A DNA stretch of 64,000 nt from Dromaius novaehollandiae (Eukaryota > Chordata > Aves > Casuariiformes > Dromaiidae): assembly GCF_036370855.1 (NCBI RefSeq), contig NC_088102.1, forward strand, positions 66,349,601 through 66,413,600, in the 5' to 3' direction. The position numbers were made by a program, and so were the translations under genes. Each line of letters begins with the position of its first letter. Position 1 is the stretch's first letter. This document shows, piece after piece, positions 12,510-26,500 of this stretch. The notes under the pieces are model-generated. The model saw only the letters and a list, made by a program, of their open reading frames with translations, had not been told where the DNA came from and ran no database searches.

Positions 12510-13095
12510 AGAAAAAAAAGACAAAAAAAAGGAAAAAAAAAGAGGATGGGGGAAAAAAAGGAAAAAAAAGAGGATGGGGGAAAAAAGGAAAAAAAAGAGG
12601 ATGGGGGAAAAAAGGAAAAAAAAGAGGATGGGGGAAAAAAGGAAAAAAAAGAGGATGGGGGAAAAAAGGAAAAAAAAAGAGGATGGGGGAAAAGGAAAAA
12701 AAAAGAGGATGGGGGAAAAGGAAAAAAAAAGAGGATGGGGGAAAAAAGGAAAAAAAGAGGATGGGGGAAAAAAGGAAAAAAAGAGGATGGGGGAAAAAAG
12801 GAAAAAAGAGGATGGGGGAAAAAAGGAAAAAAGAGGATTGGGAAAAAAGAAAAAATCAAGAGGATGGGGGAAAAAAGAAAAAATCAAGAGGATGGGGGAA
12901 AAAAGAAAAAATCAAGAGGATGGGGGAAAAAAGAAAAAATCAAGAGGATGGGGGAAAAAAGAAAAAATCAAGAGGATGGGGAAAAAAAGAAAAAATCAAG
13001 AGGATGGGGAAAAAAAGAAAAAATCAAGAGGATGGGGAAAAAAAGAAAAAATCAAGAGGATGGGGAAAAGGGAAAAAAGAGGAAAAAAGAAAAAG
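12510..13095. repeat. Purine-rich minisatellite, about 20 copies of a 25-28 bp unit
   Basis: Tandem array whose unit carries a GAGGATGGGGG core followed by A-rich spacers. Two subfamilies are arranged in blocks: the left 12 or so copies have the spacer AAAAAAGGAAAAAA(AA), and the right 8 copies (from about 12860) have AAAAAAGAAAAAATCAA. One copy near 12833 has GAGGATTGGG. The plus strand is almost all purine, broken by one or two T per unit and a C in the right block. All frames stay open through it and would spell Lys/Gly/Arg or Phe/Pro repeats, which are not credible proteins. In KCNQ1 pre-mRNA it is a roughly 580-nt pyrimidine-rich tract. Confidence 0.97.
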
Positions 13096-15471
13096 GAATT
13101 GCATTAATTTCCTAAGGCTTGCTTTTTTTCCTAATAATAGCATCACTCATTGATGGGAGCTCACCCCAACTGCTGGTACACTAATAATTTAAGAATAAAA
13201 GAAACACATCAAGTACACTTAAAATTAAAACTTACCTCAGGCCAAGGAAAAGAGAGTCAACATAGTCTGCTTTAACCAACAGGCCTTTCAAGTGCCCTGA
13301 GAGTAAACAATGATGGACTCTGTTGTCAGGTAGCACGCAGGGGAAAAAGGATGCAGAGAAGATCAGCCTAGCATACTATTGTCACAAGTGTTACATATAA
13401 CTATTATCAGTTTTCTGTTAACTATTAATAAAACAAAACAAAGCAACCCTCCCCCAAATGACCACAAAAACCTCCTTTAACCAAAAGCTGTTAAATGGTG
13501 AGCATCCAGTGACTGCCTCTGTCATGTTTTGAGGTACATAACAATACACTTTGACCAAATCCTACTTGACAAATTCAGGGCATTTTCTGAAAAGTTACAA
13601 GATCTAAACCCTATCTGTATCATGGGTTTTTGAAGGAAAAATTCTGAGGAAAAGGTTTGATAATAATTTTCATCATCTAGTCTTCTAACTCACCTTATTC
13701 CTACTTTTCTTCCTGCCGTGACAATGCTGCAAAAGGAACAAGTTTGGGAAAGTGACCAATTGAAAATATTTTTATTGCCCAGTTTTGGTAATCTAAAACC
13801 AAAAAGAGAGAGAGGATTGGAACTTTTCAGAAATGGAATCTCCAGCAGGGGGATGTCTGGAAGTTTCCAGTGCATTTTAAATTTTAACTAGCTCTCTAAC
13901 TGCATTATTTAGAGTTAGGAAGTCTTCAGGACAGGTTAAAAAAAATGCAGATGCAGTCCAAGGAGACCCTTGAAATGCTTATTGCCAGGTATCTTTGGAA
14001 ACTACATCCAGTATGTCTGGGGAATTTACTGGGGAATGGAACTTACAAGTAATCCAAAATAATTCATTTAGTCTTGGCTCTCCCTTTCATGTACTGTTGT
14101 TCATCCAGTCTCTCAAACTAATTTCATTGCACATTTGATCCTAAGCAGAATAAATATCAAAGTGCTGAACTGAGGAAATCTGTCGAAAGTGAGTACCCCT
14201 CTTACACAATTAATCAGAGGCAAAGAAACTGCATGCCTAGTAGCTCAGGTAAGACTGGGCTCAAGTACACATTGGTATCCCATAGTTACAAATTGAAAAA
14301 GACAACAACTATGGATTGTGCCATTGAATATAGGCAGCTTCAGAAGGCTTCTGGGTTTGCAGATACAAATGGAAAACAGCTAAGTACTTAAGAAAAGAAA
14401 AGGGTGGGGGGAGGAAGCCCTCCCAACCCACAGGGCAGTGTAACACAACAGCATGTCCATTTGCAGAATGCCACACACCCTCACTCCTCTTGGGTATGTT
14501 CATAGCGCTCAATAACAATCTAGTTTAGGTGAGCACACAGCAGATGAACAACCCGTCCTATCATCATGATGTGCTATTGTTCACATAAAAGACCTCTTCC
14601 TAATGCTGTTTAAATACACACCAGTGAAACTCTTGACGCAAACAGCCTTTGTTTCCTCTGCAAGAGATTTGCAACATTAACTCATTAACCATAAATATTT
14701 AATGTTCAACACATAACATTGTTTTCCCTAGACCACTATGCTCCTGTTATTAAGGTGCCGCTTTCAAACTTGTGTTTTATCCGAGTGGCTTTTTACCAGC
14801 ATTTCCCAAATAAGGCAAGGAAGCAAGCCCAACACATTCAAGGTCACTGTTTGTATGGCAGATTGCACTGATGGTTAAAACTGTTGCAGCTTCCCACCTT
14901 GAGAGGGCAGGAAACTAAAGGTCTTCTGGGTAATCAAATGCACATGTAGAAACAATAAGATACACCCATAAAAAAAAGCGTGCCAAGCTTATTAGTACAA
15001 TCTACTTTTCAGAATTGGCAACTAGCTTTAAGGGTTCTATTCTAGCCACCTTTTGCCTTATCTTTTTAGTACTACAGAAGTGCAATCAATCAATACCCAC
15101 AGAATCCAGTACACCAAAAAGCTGAAAAAGAACCTCTGAAACTTGTAATGAGACAACTGTGTGCATCCATTGCATCTTTTTTTGCTCATTTCTGGAGGAA
15201 CACTGCCACCAACACATAACACAAGTTGGACAATGAAGACTTCCCTTTGTTGTTGTTTGTGCATCAAATACCGTTTATTAATCAAAATGGTATCATGGAC
15301 AGATCTTCTGAACAACAAATACTTCAGACCAAGCAGAAGAAAGGAGAGTCTCTCTGAAAGAAAGCTTATCCATTTGTCATGTAGCTGCTTTTCAAATACA
15401 CCATCTTGCTGCTGCTTTCATTTGGAACCACGGACCCCCCCAAACTTACAAGCTATGGTGAATTATTTGCA

Positions 15472-15484
15472 CCACGAGAGGGCA
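15472..15484 (+). promoter_or_regulatory. CTCF-like core motif, plus orientation
   Basis: CCACGAGAGGGCA departs from the CTCF core at only one position (G for Y). Local sequence is somewhat GC-richer than its surroundings and contains CpGs. Confidence 0.4.
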
Positions 15485-16718
15485 TAACGAAGCACAGGGA
15501 CCCCGCAGAACCTCACATTCTACAGACACGCTCAGAACAGAAACGCACGCTCTCCGCTGAAGGGCTCAGGACTCTAACAGACAAAACTGAAAGTCAGGTA
15601 GGGCACTGAAAGGCAGTGACATATTTGCTAGGTAACTGTGGGATTTCTAGGTGCCATTAAGTCCTTTTACAGGTATCACAGCAGAAAAGGCATGCGTGGC
15701 AAGGGATCTGGAGAACAGTGAGGCAGCCTTGGGAATAAGACATTTAACATCCCCGTCTCTCACAAACCCATGAGGATTTGATAACTTGCACTCTCCCCCC
15801 AAATTGTTCCAAATATATAAAGTCTTTCTGTAGCCTTTTAGCTCAGCAGTTGAAAGAAACAAAACTTTAACTTGAATGCACACTCAAAGGACTTCAGAGA
15901 AGGACATATGCATATGACTTACCTAAGAATGATTTTCACTTTATTCATGCAGTTGAATAATTTTCCTTCAAATATCATTAACATGCATTTATTTTGAAGT
16001 TAAATTCAAAATGCTGAAGATGGAAGTTCATCATTCCAACTTAGAGTATTAATTAATCATTAAGCACTAATTAATTTTTCACTTGCATGGTTTGGGGAGT
16101 CTTAAGACACACTTCTATTGGTTTGTAATTTCAGTCATCTAATGAAACACTGCATAACTTAGCTTTGCTGCTGCTGGTCTGATACTACTTGAGAGACAAA
16201 AATCCAACAATGCTTTCCAACATTTTGAGTCAGTTTTCAGAAACAGCAAGCTGTTTTGCTATCATTATATTTACAGAAGACTCAATAGGATGCTCTAACT
16301 CTAAATATATAAACAACACATAACAGCTCTTCGGCCTAGACTAAACAGAAATTCTCCTCCTCCCTCTGACTTTGTCACCTCAGCAATTGTAGACCCTGAA
16401 ACTAGATCTAAAACTAACTGCTTCCCATCAACCCAAACAATTGGAAAAAATAAATTAAGCTTGCAGATTATGCATTGACAGTAACTTTCAACATCTTAAT
16501 TGTGAAGATTTAAGTCAACAACATTAATGGTTGTTTGAGCCCTGCTGCAGCCTGACAAGGGAAGAAAAAAAAAAAAATCAACCTGTGGTAATATCAGAAC
16601 ATTCCAAATTTAGTGCTATGCACTAAAGATGACATTAATAATTTTATTACTTAGGCACTTTCCTGTATGAGCTGTAATGCTAAGCAGTGAATATGAAGGT
16701 GGCTTTTTAGGCGATCGG

Positions 16719-16760
16719 GGTTTGGGGTTTTTTTTTTTTGTTTGTTTGTTTGGTTTTTTC
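16719..16760. repeat. T-rich / (TTTG)n microsatellite
   Basis: GGGTTTGGGG, then T12, then GTTTGTTTGTTTGG and T6. A comparable GTTTG tract is at 47768-47790 in the 5' flank. Confidence 0.85.
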
Positions 16761-18448
16761 TTAAGTAACTTGGGGTGGGGTTTTCCAAACTCCTGATATG
16801 TATACAGCTATTTAACTGCCAGTGAAAATGTGTTGTTTAAATGTTTGAATAAGCCATGAAAATTGCACTCACAGTTCTTGGAAATCAATTAAAAATCTTT
16901 CCAGTACACACAATGTATTATTAATACTCTCCATACAAAAGTACAGCTTCCTGCAATATATTAAATAACTTAAAGATCAATTGTTATCACTGCCCGAAGC
17001 TCTGTGATCCAAAAGCATACCATAAACTGAACTGTTAGTCAGCCTGGATCCCTGGCCCCGTTTGTGTCAGGGACCTAGATTTCTGGATCTGGTCATTGAC
17101 TCAGTGTATTAGGTTCCCAAAAGATTTTGGTTTGACCCAAAAAGGAAGTACCTTGTTCTCTTTTGTTTCTGGGTACTTTAAAACAAAGCAAAGGATAGGT
17201 TCACACAGGGACTCGAACACTGTTTACACACAGGAGGAACCGACAGTAATACTACCAGTGGTTAAAAGGTTCATCCATGGATAGGTGATTTTGGTTTAGG
17301 CTCTCTTCAGTAGTGCTACAGTAATCTAAGAGTGAGCACTACAGTTCTGATTCAAGTAGTTCAAGAATTTGCAGAAAGATCCATTTGGATTTAAAGATGC
17401 TGCCTGATACAGACAGCAAAGTGTATTTTAGCTTAGGATGCTTGCAAATGTGTATGAAGGTAGAGATGGAGGAAGATCGTCAGCCTTATAAAGTGGAATT
17501 TCATTGCAGTTAGTCGGAAGGTAGATGCATGCATATGCAAATATATTTTTCCAGGTAACATAGAAATTTAGGAATCTGAATGCAAGTTATGTTAAGGAAA
17601 CTATGCCATTTGGAAAGAAGTTAGCCATATGCCCACTGGTACAATACAGACATCTACAGAAATATTGCCTACCCATACACAATACCCAATTAGCACCAAG
17701 AAAATAAACAACCACTGTACTGTATGGTCACAGTGTTTAAAGGGGTCTAGGACAATGTGCAAACAAAAGTCACCAGCAGGTTCTGGGTTTGTTTAACTTT
17801 AATAGGAGGGCTCAGGGGGATATTTTTATTGGAGAGATGGGCTGATTAGTTAGATTTTTGGGAACTTTGTTCTTTTTTTTACTGAAACTTTAACTTACCA
17901 TAGAGGTGGCTCCTGTCAGCTGCTTGAAAACTATACTGTAATAGCAGATTCATAAAAGCCTCAGTCACACACCTGAAACAGTGGCTTTTAAAAGGCTCAA
18001 GAGCTGGAGGATTATGAAAGAATGCAGACACCAGTCTTCAGGCGTGGCAGAGCTCCTTTCAGCACACACCAAGGAGGCTCTCTAAGTTATTACACCGCTG
18101 CCTCACTCCAGCCACGCTCTAAAACTGGCTTTCTGTGCTGTGGAAACACAGACAGAGATGGTAAAGAACCAGGCGTAAACAAGAACCCCCACAGTCTGTT
18201 AAGGCAGATATCTGGTCCATTTGCAGTGCAAGAGTAACAAACGATGTTTGAGAGAGCTTGAAGTGTTATTAAAACAAAGATATCTAGACTTCATAACCTT
18301 CCTATTGGGTTAACTTTGTCATGACACTGAACACACATTGTATCTGCTAAACTTCACTACTTTAGCAGGTATTACATGGACTTCTGCCCCTTTCTTCACT
18401 CTGTACTTCTCCCTATCCACCTCATCTTATTTTTCCTGAAACAGCTAT

Positions 18449-18490
18449 CACAGAATCATAGATTAGATATAGCTTTGGCAGGTCCACATA
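18449..18490 (-). mobile_element. CR1 LINE 3' end remnant, antisense
   Basis: ATCACAGAATCATAGATT is the reverse complement of the CR1 3' terminus, whose tail is the octamer ATTCTATG/ATTCTGTG. It is followed by sequence resembling the antisense of the element's end (TTTGGCAGGTCC). Only about 40 bp can be recognised. Severe 5' truncation is normal for avian CR1. Confidence 0.55.
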
Positions 18491-21052
18491 AAAGACAGAC
18501 AGGTCAAGAAGACAGAAAACAAATGAAAGTGGGTCTCAGAGGCTGAAGTGTGTTTGAGTACTCTCTCAATGACCACTCCGTTTTATTAGGAACAGATACA
18601 GTGGCTTGTGTTTGGTTGGCTGTTTTTTTTCCTCAATCGGCTCAACATTTGGGAATACTGTATCACTGAAATCTGCAACAGTTCCATCTACAGCAGAGAA
18701 CTTAAACTGAAATACAGGCAATTAAAAAAAAAAAAAAGGAAAAAATCAATTTTGCCAGGTTAGACTGGCCAAAGAAAAAAAAAAAAGGAATTATCAAGGG
18801 AAGATCACTTCATCAGAACTCTCTAGCATGATCATTATTAATCATTTGTATTGCCTCAGCACCTAGCAACCTCTACTGTGAAGCGGTTTTGGTGGTTTTG
18901 TGGTAAACACTGCACATCCAAAAATCAAAATGATGGCACCTCCACTGTTAAGATGTTAAAAAAAAAAAAAAAGTTGCTTAAAAGATCAACTATGCTCAAA
19001 ACAGTTTACAGACCATCTAATGTCAGCACAGGCCTAAGAAGGAGCCTTTGAAAAGGTGCCTACATTCAGCCAGTTAATCTTCAAAGTATACACTTAGATG
19101 TTCATAGCTAAGTCTGCCATGCCTTTTGCAAAGCTCATATTGCTCAAATTCCCATCAAGTTTCCTGGGTAACAAGACTGGATACAAAGCTGCATTTGCCT
19201 TACATATTCAGTTAGGGAAACATATTCTGATCTGTGTATCACCAGGGAAAGTATTAGACATTGAAGTCTGTTCATCGTCATTCAGTTGGACAGAGTTTAT
19301 GAGCAGTTCAGAAATTACTAGAAATTCAACACTACAGAATTGCTGTACTTGTTACTTGTGTAGTAATTACATATCAGACATCCTGCACCTTTATTAAAAA
19401 GCCACTCCTGTTTTATGAGTAACAGGAACTGCTTGCTTCAAACAAAAAAGCAAATCCATTCCCTGACTAGAACTGTCAAAGCTTAGAAAGGGCAAACATT
19501 TGCTATTTGATGTCAGAAAAATAAAAGCTAACAAATATGAGGAAGCAACTAAAGAAAATCAAGAGGGAAGTTAAAAAGAATACACACCTGTTTAATCTCC
19601 TCTTCTCCTATCCCTTTAAACAAAGAAGGCAGCGTAGCAGTGCTGCCAGAGAGCTGTGAACTAATAGATCTGAACTGGGGACCATTTAAACACTGATTGA
19701 GTGTCCTGCCTTTGTTTAACTTAGCAGTGGCACAGTCACACAGCAATAGTTTGGCTATACATTATTTCCATAGCAGTGTTCTTCACCATAAGCTAACTAA
19801 AGAGTCATCAATAGTTTAGCATTTCATAACCCAAGGCAGCTTCAAGTATAAAATTCTTGATGTAGGGAAAAAAAAAAAAAATCCTGGCAACTGGCAGTCA
19901 CAAGGAAAATTAGTTTCCTTCCACTTAAAGTGTGGAAAGATTTTAACCTAGTAAGTAAACAACTGTTCTTAGCTCCCCACTGATGCTTTTTCTCATCTAA
20001 TATGCAACTGCCCTCCAAGAGTCCAATGAAGGTGAGAGAGACACACGAAGCATCAGAAAAAGATGCTGAAGGAAAAATAAGAGAAAGACAGAATGACAGA
20101 TGACAAAATATATACAAACAAAGAAAGGAAATAAATAAATTATTTTTGCATGCTATGTCAAATACCGAACACTGAAATAGCATATTAACAGGCATATATA
20201 TTTATAGGAGCGGTAACAGCAGCCTCTCCTGTCTATATGTGGGGCTCCAAAATAAAGATGTCCTTATTATCATCTCTTTTGGGTGCCAACAGGACTGTTA
20301 TACCCATTATTTTCTTCAATGTCCCCAAATTTTCTACATGTCTTTCAGCAACAGACAGTTGCTAACAAATGCCCATCTAAACAATCAACTCCTTAACCAC
20401 CTCAACGTAAGGGATAACTGTTAAATGCAAACAGCTTTAACCACACTCACACTACTAGAATTTCTGGCCAAGCCTATCACAGCACTTAAAGATTTTCAAA
20501 GCTGCTAAAGACACTGAGGGAATGCAGCTCTCATTTCAAGAGAGTGAGGGAGGTTCCAACAGATCTTCTCCAGCCATGTATGAAAATCCCACCTATATGC
20601 CACCCTGATTACTCTGGTACACACGTGCTATTTAAGGGGTACTGCAGAGCTCCAAGAAGTGTCTTACATTGCAGCTACTCCTGATTAGCTGTCAATCTGC
20701 CTCCTTGGCGACTGTCATAAAGTATCTGTCAGAAATGCACACAAAATTCTTTTAAAACAAAACAAGCGCTATAGAGGCAAAAATGGGGGAGCAGCAAGCA
20801 ACAGTTCAAAACTTTTCCAATTATGCAACCATCCAGCAAGTAGTAAAAATCAAATAAAAATAAATACTATAGACCAGATACATTTTTATATGCATTTGCA
20901 TACACACATGTATGTACATGCATGTAAATTCTATTCTCTCTCACTCTCCATCTTTACCTGAATATTGTCCCAACCACAGAGCTCTAGGATAGCTGAGTTG
21001 TTGGGGTTTTTTCTTTCTTTTTAAGTGAATCTTCGAAAGTACACAATATTGA

Positions 21053-21086
21053 TTATATTATATCTATAATATATAATATATAATAT
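21053..21086. repeat. AT-rich (TATAATA)n-like tract
   Basis: Imperfect AT-only repeat with several ATATAATATA units. Low complexity, no gene. Confidence 0.8.
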
Positions 21087-23530
21087 GGGACTCAAATTTC
21101 TACTGTGTCCATTTGAATGACGTTCTTGCATAGTAAAGGTGTTTGGAGAATCGAAATATCCACTTAAAGTGATTAATAAATTTGTTTCTTTGAATTCAAA
21201 ACACAAGAAAAAGTATTATCTGGATACAATTTCACTCATTTGTCATCTCATTTACCTTACAACTGTGCCTATGCATGTACAACTACAGTAATATTAATGA
21301 TGGCAGGTAAGTCAAAGCAGAAGAGTGGAAGTTTTCAATCAAGACAGGATGTTTTCTAGAAGACAGCAATTCTTCAAAGAGTAAGGAGTTCCAAGAGGCA
21401 AAGACATTCAACATAGCAAATAAAAACTCTTCTACAGCAGAGTCAAAATGTTCCCCCACACGCATTTTTTCCTGCATTTGAAATTTGTGGTTCCAGGGTC
21501 ATTTTGAAACTAAAACCAAAGGGGGTTTCTTATCACTATTTTGTTTAAAGGGAGCTAAAGAGTACTTTTAATTGCATATAAAATGCTCACATGGTATTTC
21601 ATAAACCTGAACACCTTAGAGCTTTCACTGATACAGTTGTGGACCCATGTGGACTTTGGTGCCTGCTCAAATCCAGCACGTTGACCTAAAATAATACAAA
21701 GCTATCCCTGGCCAGCAAAATCATCTAAGAAAGTAAAGCAATTGTTCAAAGTGACTTTCCCTCTATCAGGGTTCCCTAAACATGGCAAGAATTTTATTGT
21801 CAAGTCTGTGGCATGCATATAGGACCACACAGTGAGCATTCACTTTTATTACAGTTTGTTTCTTAAAAAGTATAAATATTAATGCGTCATTAAAAAAGTA
21901 CAATCTAAAAGGCTAGGTAATGCAGAACTTAATTTCAGCAGCAATAGAAAGTGATTACAATAAAGTGGCACCTCGTCTTTTTCTAGTTAAATACCTTTAG
22001 CTAAAAAAGGAAGTTAAAAATAAAAAAGCCTGTCTTAAATTCTACATCCTAACATTGCACTACGCAGCTCCAGTCAATACTTCCTTGAGAATACTTTTTT
22101 ACTTTACCCATTTAATTCAATTGTTCAACCTCAGTTCTTCTTCAAAACAGCGAGTATTTTTGCTCAATTTAATTTTATGTTCAGCAGAACACTGCTTGCC
22201 AGAAACGTATCTCTAACATACAACGTAGAACAGAGTTGCTAATACCAAATGACGTTAAACAAACAGCAACTCTCCACGGCCTAGCAATTAAAATTGATAA
22301 GAAGCCTGTGTTCTTCTGGAATTCTTTTCAACTCTAACAGTAAGCTCTGGAAGCCAAGCACTGAAGGGTTTTATGACTTTGCTTTTTATGAATGCACAGC
22401 CTAACAGGAGATGATAAGCACTTTTGTGCACTTGACTGATGTTTGCCCATGATCAAGACTGTAGGCTGGGGGTTTACTGCTGTGAAAGATACCAACAGCA
22501 CCCCAAGGACAGACTGGGTCATTCCAGCACTCGTCACAGAGGTGCCAATTTCCCGGTAAATCAAACAGCACTGTGATTTCATAAAGCAACAGCAGTACCG
22601 ATAATAATTTTAGACTTGGATGCCAGGGGAGGGAGCAGTAAGATTGTCCTATTCACTAAACCTCTCTAAAACACCCTAGAACTCCAAATGAACTTGTGGG
22701 TCAGGGAGAAGGAAGGATAAATCCTTATCTGTGATACAGTTGTTGGTCAGTCCCTGATGCCACTGTATTAACACATACTCTGGGGTACAGAAAGCAAACT
22801 GTTGTAACGTACTAATTTCAGAGCAGGGTAAACACAGAAGCAGATACTGGCTATATATTTGTATTGTTACCATACCTTAGAGCCACGGCATATTTCAGAT
22901 TCCCATAGTACTAGATGCTGCAGAGACATAAAAGGAGTGAAGATCCTGCCCCAGAAGATACCGTAGTTCATAGTGGCCATGTCTACCCGGTTAGGTGGCG
23001 TCACTAATTCTGTTAGGCTCAGTGCCAACTCTGGTCCCAAAACCAGTTAGAATTCTTAGTGACTACCTATGCTAACAAACCGCAGAGCCGTGATAAACGG
23101 AGGTGTAACCCCACATTGTCATGGCCGTCCAGCTTTTGGGCCAGAACCAACTCATGCCCTGCTGGCTTGGCGCAAGGGCAGGGCTTGCATATACATTCCT
23201 CTATCTTCATGATGAATACATCCTTCACCAGCCTGCTCTAGAAGCCACAGCCTCAATTATAATCCACATGTAGGGCTAGGAGAGCAGCTGAGACGCTTTA
23301 TCTTTTTAAATCAGCTGGGATGATATCAAACTTCTTAGTGATGTGAAGTAGAAAGCAAGCTATAGCCAGTAAATCTTGTTGCTTCATCCAGGTCCATGGG
23401 GTGTTAAAGAGCTGGTCTCTTCCTCTCCTCTTCTGTAAACAAAGTGATACGAAGCAGCCAGCACAGCTGACGTAGAAGAGTTGTAAGAAAGGAGTAAGTT
23501 TATAAGCATTCCTTCCTGACTAGGTTATTT

Positions 23531-23549
23531 CCCCCCCCCCCCCCCCCCC
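23531..23549. repeat. C19 mononucleotide tract
   Basis: Nineteen consecutive C on the plus strand (G19 in the KCNQ1 transcript), within otherwise AT-rich intron. A run of this length has G-quadruplex potential in the transcript and is prone to length error. Confidence 0.95.
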
Positions 23550-25599
23550 ATTTCACTCTGTGCATTTAAACTTGTTTATCTCAACTCATTAATATAAGAA
23601 GTCACATCTACACTTTGGGAATGAAAGCTTACATTGTCTGGGTTTCCCATGGCTGTTCATCTTCCTTACACTGCAGTAACAATACTTGACTGAGAAGTAT
23701 CCCATAAAAACACTTCATTCTTCCCTATGGTTATCATAAGGTAAGTGGAAGAATAGGAAAAAAAATAAAGAAACTACTTTCACCACCATGACCTCTCCTA
23801 ACTATATAGGAAAACACTTATTCAAAGCAGAGGTCAAATTAATTATTTAAAAGACATGCCCTGTAACACTAGCTTTATTCTACAAGGTAGGTGCTAATCT
23901 CAGTGGTGCAGCCAAATTTTATTGTTTAATCATTTACTGCCTACAGGGTGCTTTACTTCAATTGCATTAACTTTTTTTTCTTCAGTTCCCATCCCAAACT
24001 TGCACAATTTTCCCATGGCTGTGGTGTTCCACAGCCACTGGTGTTAAAATTCCAACTTCTACACACAGCTGAGTTCAAGTATTCGGGAGATTTTGGAGGA
24101 GTTGGGGAGAAGGCACAGGCAAAAGAGAGGTACCATATAAAAGATGATGACAATTAGGTCTGCTTAACAAACATGTGGCATGTTCAAGAGACAGGGACTG
24201 CAATTCCAATGAACACCCAAAGAACTTCATTTTAACAAGACAGAAGCATCATCTATAACATTACATTTGCTATCAATTGGAGGGCTGGGGGGGGAGATGG
24301 GAACCAACCAAACACATACTGGTTGTATTTCCCTACCTGCTGCTCTTTTCTTCCTTCTAAAACTATATTTGTCCTGGAGCCAGATGCTGCTGGTACACCT
24401 CACAGCTAAAGGAAACTGATGGATTGGACCAACCTCTCTATTACTGGGTCCTGGATCATTAAGTAAATAATTTTAAACAAAGCTATATTAATTCTACTTT
24501 CCTCTAAACATGTGGCAATTGAAACAAAGAGCTAATAAAATATCATTTTCAACAGAGAAGATGGCATTGATAAAAACAAACAAGAGGCATGACTAAATAA
24601 CTGTGTATATTTTTCAGTTCAGTTGCACTGCCACCAAACAGAGTAAAACTTGTGTTTAATCTTATACCTTGAATACCCATTTGTAGAAAAAGACAGAATG
24701 ATCAATCCACATGGCAAAGATTTTTGCAAAGCACTTAGTAACACTCTGAGAGCATTTACATGCCTATATTTTTTTTAAAAAAAAAAGAAAGTCTGGAACA
24801 TCATGTAGCCTATTGCAGGTGAAACATCACAGAAATTTACCTGGCAAAGAACCAGAACAAAAACAAATCACCTGGATGAGATTTTTGTGTTTGTCTTCCT
24901 AAGGTTGCATTGATTAAAGAATCTATTCAGTATAGAGAACCACTGGTTAAAAGCACCTGTAAAGTTTTAGGGTGGGAAGGAGGAATTAATAAAAAGTTGT
25001 GATCCAATTCTATATTTTTTAAAAAGTGAAGTTTGTATAGTAAGTTAAAAAAAAACAATTAAAAGGCTTTAAAAAATACTTGAGATATGCATTTGTGATT
25101 CCCCTCCTCCCCCCAAAAAAATATTTGCACAGAAAGGAAAAGAGGTTACTAACCAGTTATCAGAATTCTTAGAGATGCATAAAGCACATGTACAACCAAT
25201 CCACTGTGGATACACAGTCACCACACCATAAACTGAGTAACACTGTAGCTTTGCAGTATTTGGCAAGGAAGTCCAGTGAGGTGTTCCCTCATACTCAGGA
25301 CACAAGTATATTGGATGAAAAGCTTATCATGCCTTTTCAGCTCCCTATCAACCACAGAATTCAGTGCAGACAAATTCCTGGAAACATACATGGGAAAGCA
25401 GGAAAGAGAGTGGATACAGGGGAATATATATACACCTCAGAAGTCTTCAGCTGACAGTACATAACATTTTTACCCGTTGCTGAACAATGGTTCATATATG
25501 CACTTTCAGCTAGTAACTCCCATATATTCGCACCTAGCTGCACACAAATCTGAGTCCTTCATGCCAACAGTAACTACAGAACCTCTTGGTGAAGTACTG

Positions 25600-26500
25600 C
25601 ACCCCAGATCCATGTCCAGGTGAGTCTGAATATTCTAAGGATGGAGACTCCACAACCTCTCTGGGCAACCTATTCCAGAGTCCAACCATACGATTGACTA
25701 CCCCTACCATCAGACAGTTGACCTTAGGAAAGAAAGACAGATGAGGCTTTAAAGTCCATTCCTTCTTATCTTATTCACCTCAACATGAAGAGTACACCAT
25801 TCTTCTCCAGTCTATGATAGTCTTTTATAAACTGAAGACTTAGAAGTCAACCATCCTGCTCCTTTCCACTGCTGTTACTCTTGATGTTAAGCTACCTTTC
25901 CTCAGAATGTAAGATGATTTTTTCTAGTCTTTGGGTAGTTCTTATTCTCCTCTGGACAGTTTTTTCCAGTTGGTTCACATCTTTGTTGAAGTACAGTACC
26001 CAAAATTTCAGTTTCCTCTCCGCATAGTACTAATCTCATCAAGCAGCCAATTCCATAAGCAAACAAAGAAGGGATTAAGAATGTTATAAAAGATATACAT
26101 GACAACATTTGCTTTTTCCCTAGCCATAAACCTTCTTATTGTGTCACAGCCTGAAATTAAATTGACAAATTATTTGTTTTTGACAAATCCGTGTTGCATG
26201 CTTACGCACGTTGTATAAATTAACAGATTAATTTCCTGTGAGTACTTAGAAATAGTTCTATTACTTGCCCAAGACCTTTTCTTTTTGAATATTAAAAGTT
26301 AAGCTTTTCTGACTCACATCCACCTTCAAAAATTAGCATTTGAGTTGTCCTTCTATGGTCTTCTACAATGTCATCCAGTCTCCAAGAACACTTTTGACTT
26401 AAAATCACAGTATCAGCTCTAATAGATATGCTAGCAACGGACCACATAATACACACACAGCGTCTAGCAAAATTCCTCAAAAGAAGAATCAGATGGCACT
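25600..26500 (-). mobile_element. Old CR1 LINE 3' segment, antisense, about 0.9 kb
   Basis: Read on the plus strand it shows the antisense CR1 landmarks in order: GGAGACTCCACAACCTCTCTGGGCAACC..TTCCAGAGTCC; AAGTCCATTCC..TTATCTTATT; CTACCTTTCCTCAGAATG; TCTTATTCTCCTCTGGACAG; ACATCTTTGTTGAAGTACAGTACCCAAAA; TTTTTGACAAATCCGTGTTGCATGCTT; and a 'CCTTCAAAAATTAGCATTTGAG' block. Divergence is high and ends are uncertain, especially beyond about 26300. No usable reverse-transcriptase frame remains. Confidence 0.72.

Larger units (their letters stand above)
13096..18448. other. Intronic unique sequence
   Basis: AT-rich intron with the CTCF-like motif at 15472, an octamer ATGCAAAT at 17535-17542 and the T/TTTG tract at 16719. 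Open frames such as 15161-15487 lack any family signature. Confidence 0.6.
18491..25599. other. Intronic unique sequence
   Basis: Contains A runs near 18723-18736, 18775-18787 and 18959-18972, the AT-rich tract at 21053 and the C19 tract. A GC-richer patch at about 22970-23190 has no identified identity. No exon found. Confidence 0.6.

Noticed and set aside
12417..13153. Long open frames on both strands encoding Lys/Gly/Arg or Phe/Pro/Ser repeats
   Set aside because: They arise because the minisatellite units contain no stop codons in several frames at once; low complexity, no domain, inside an intron.
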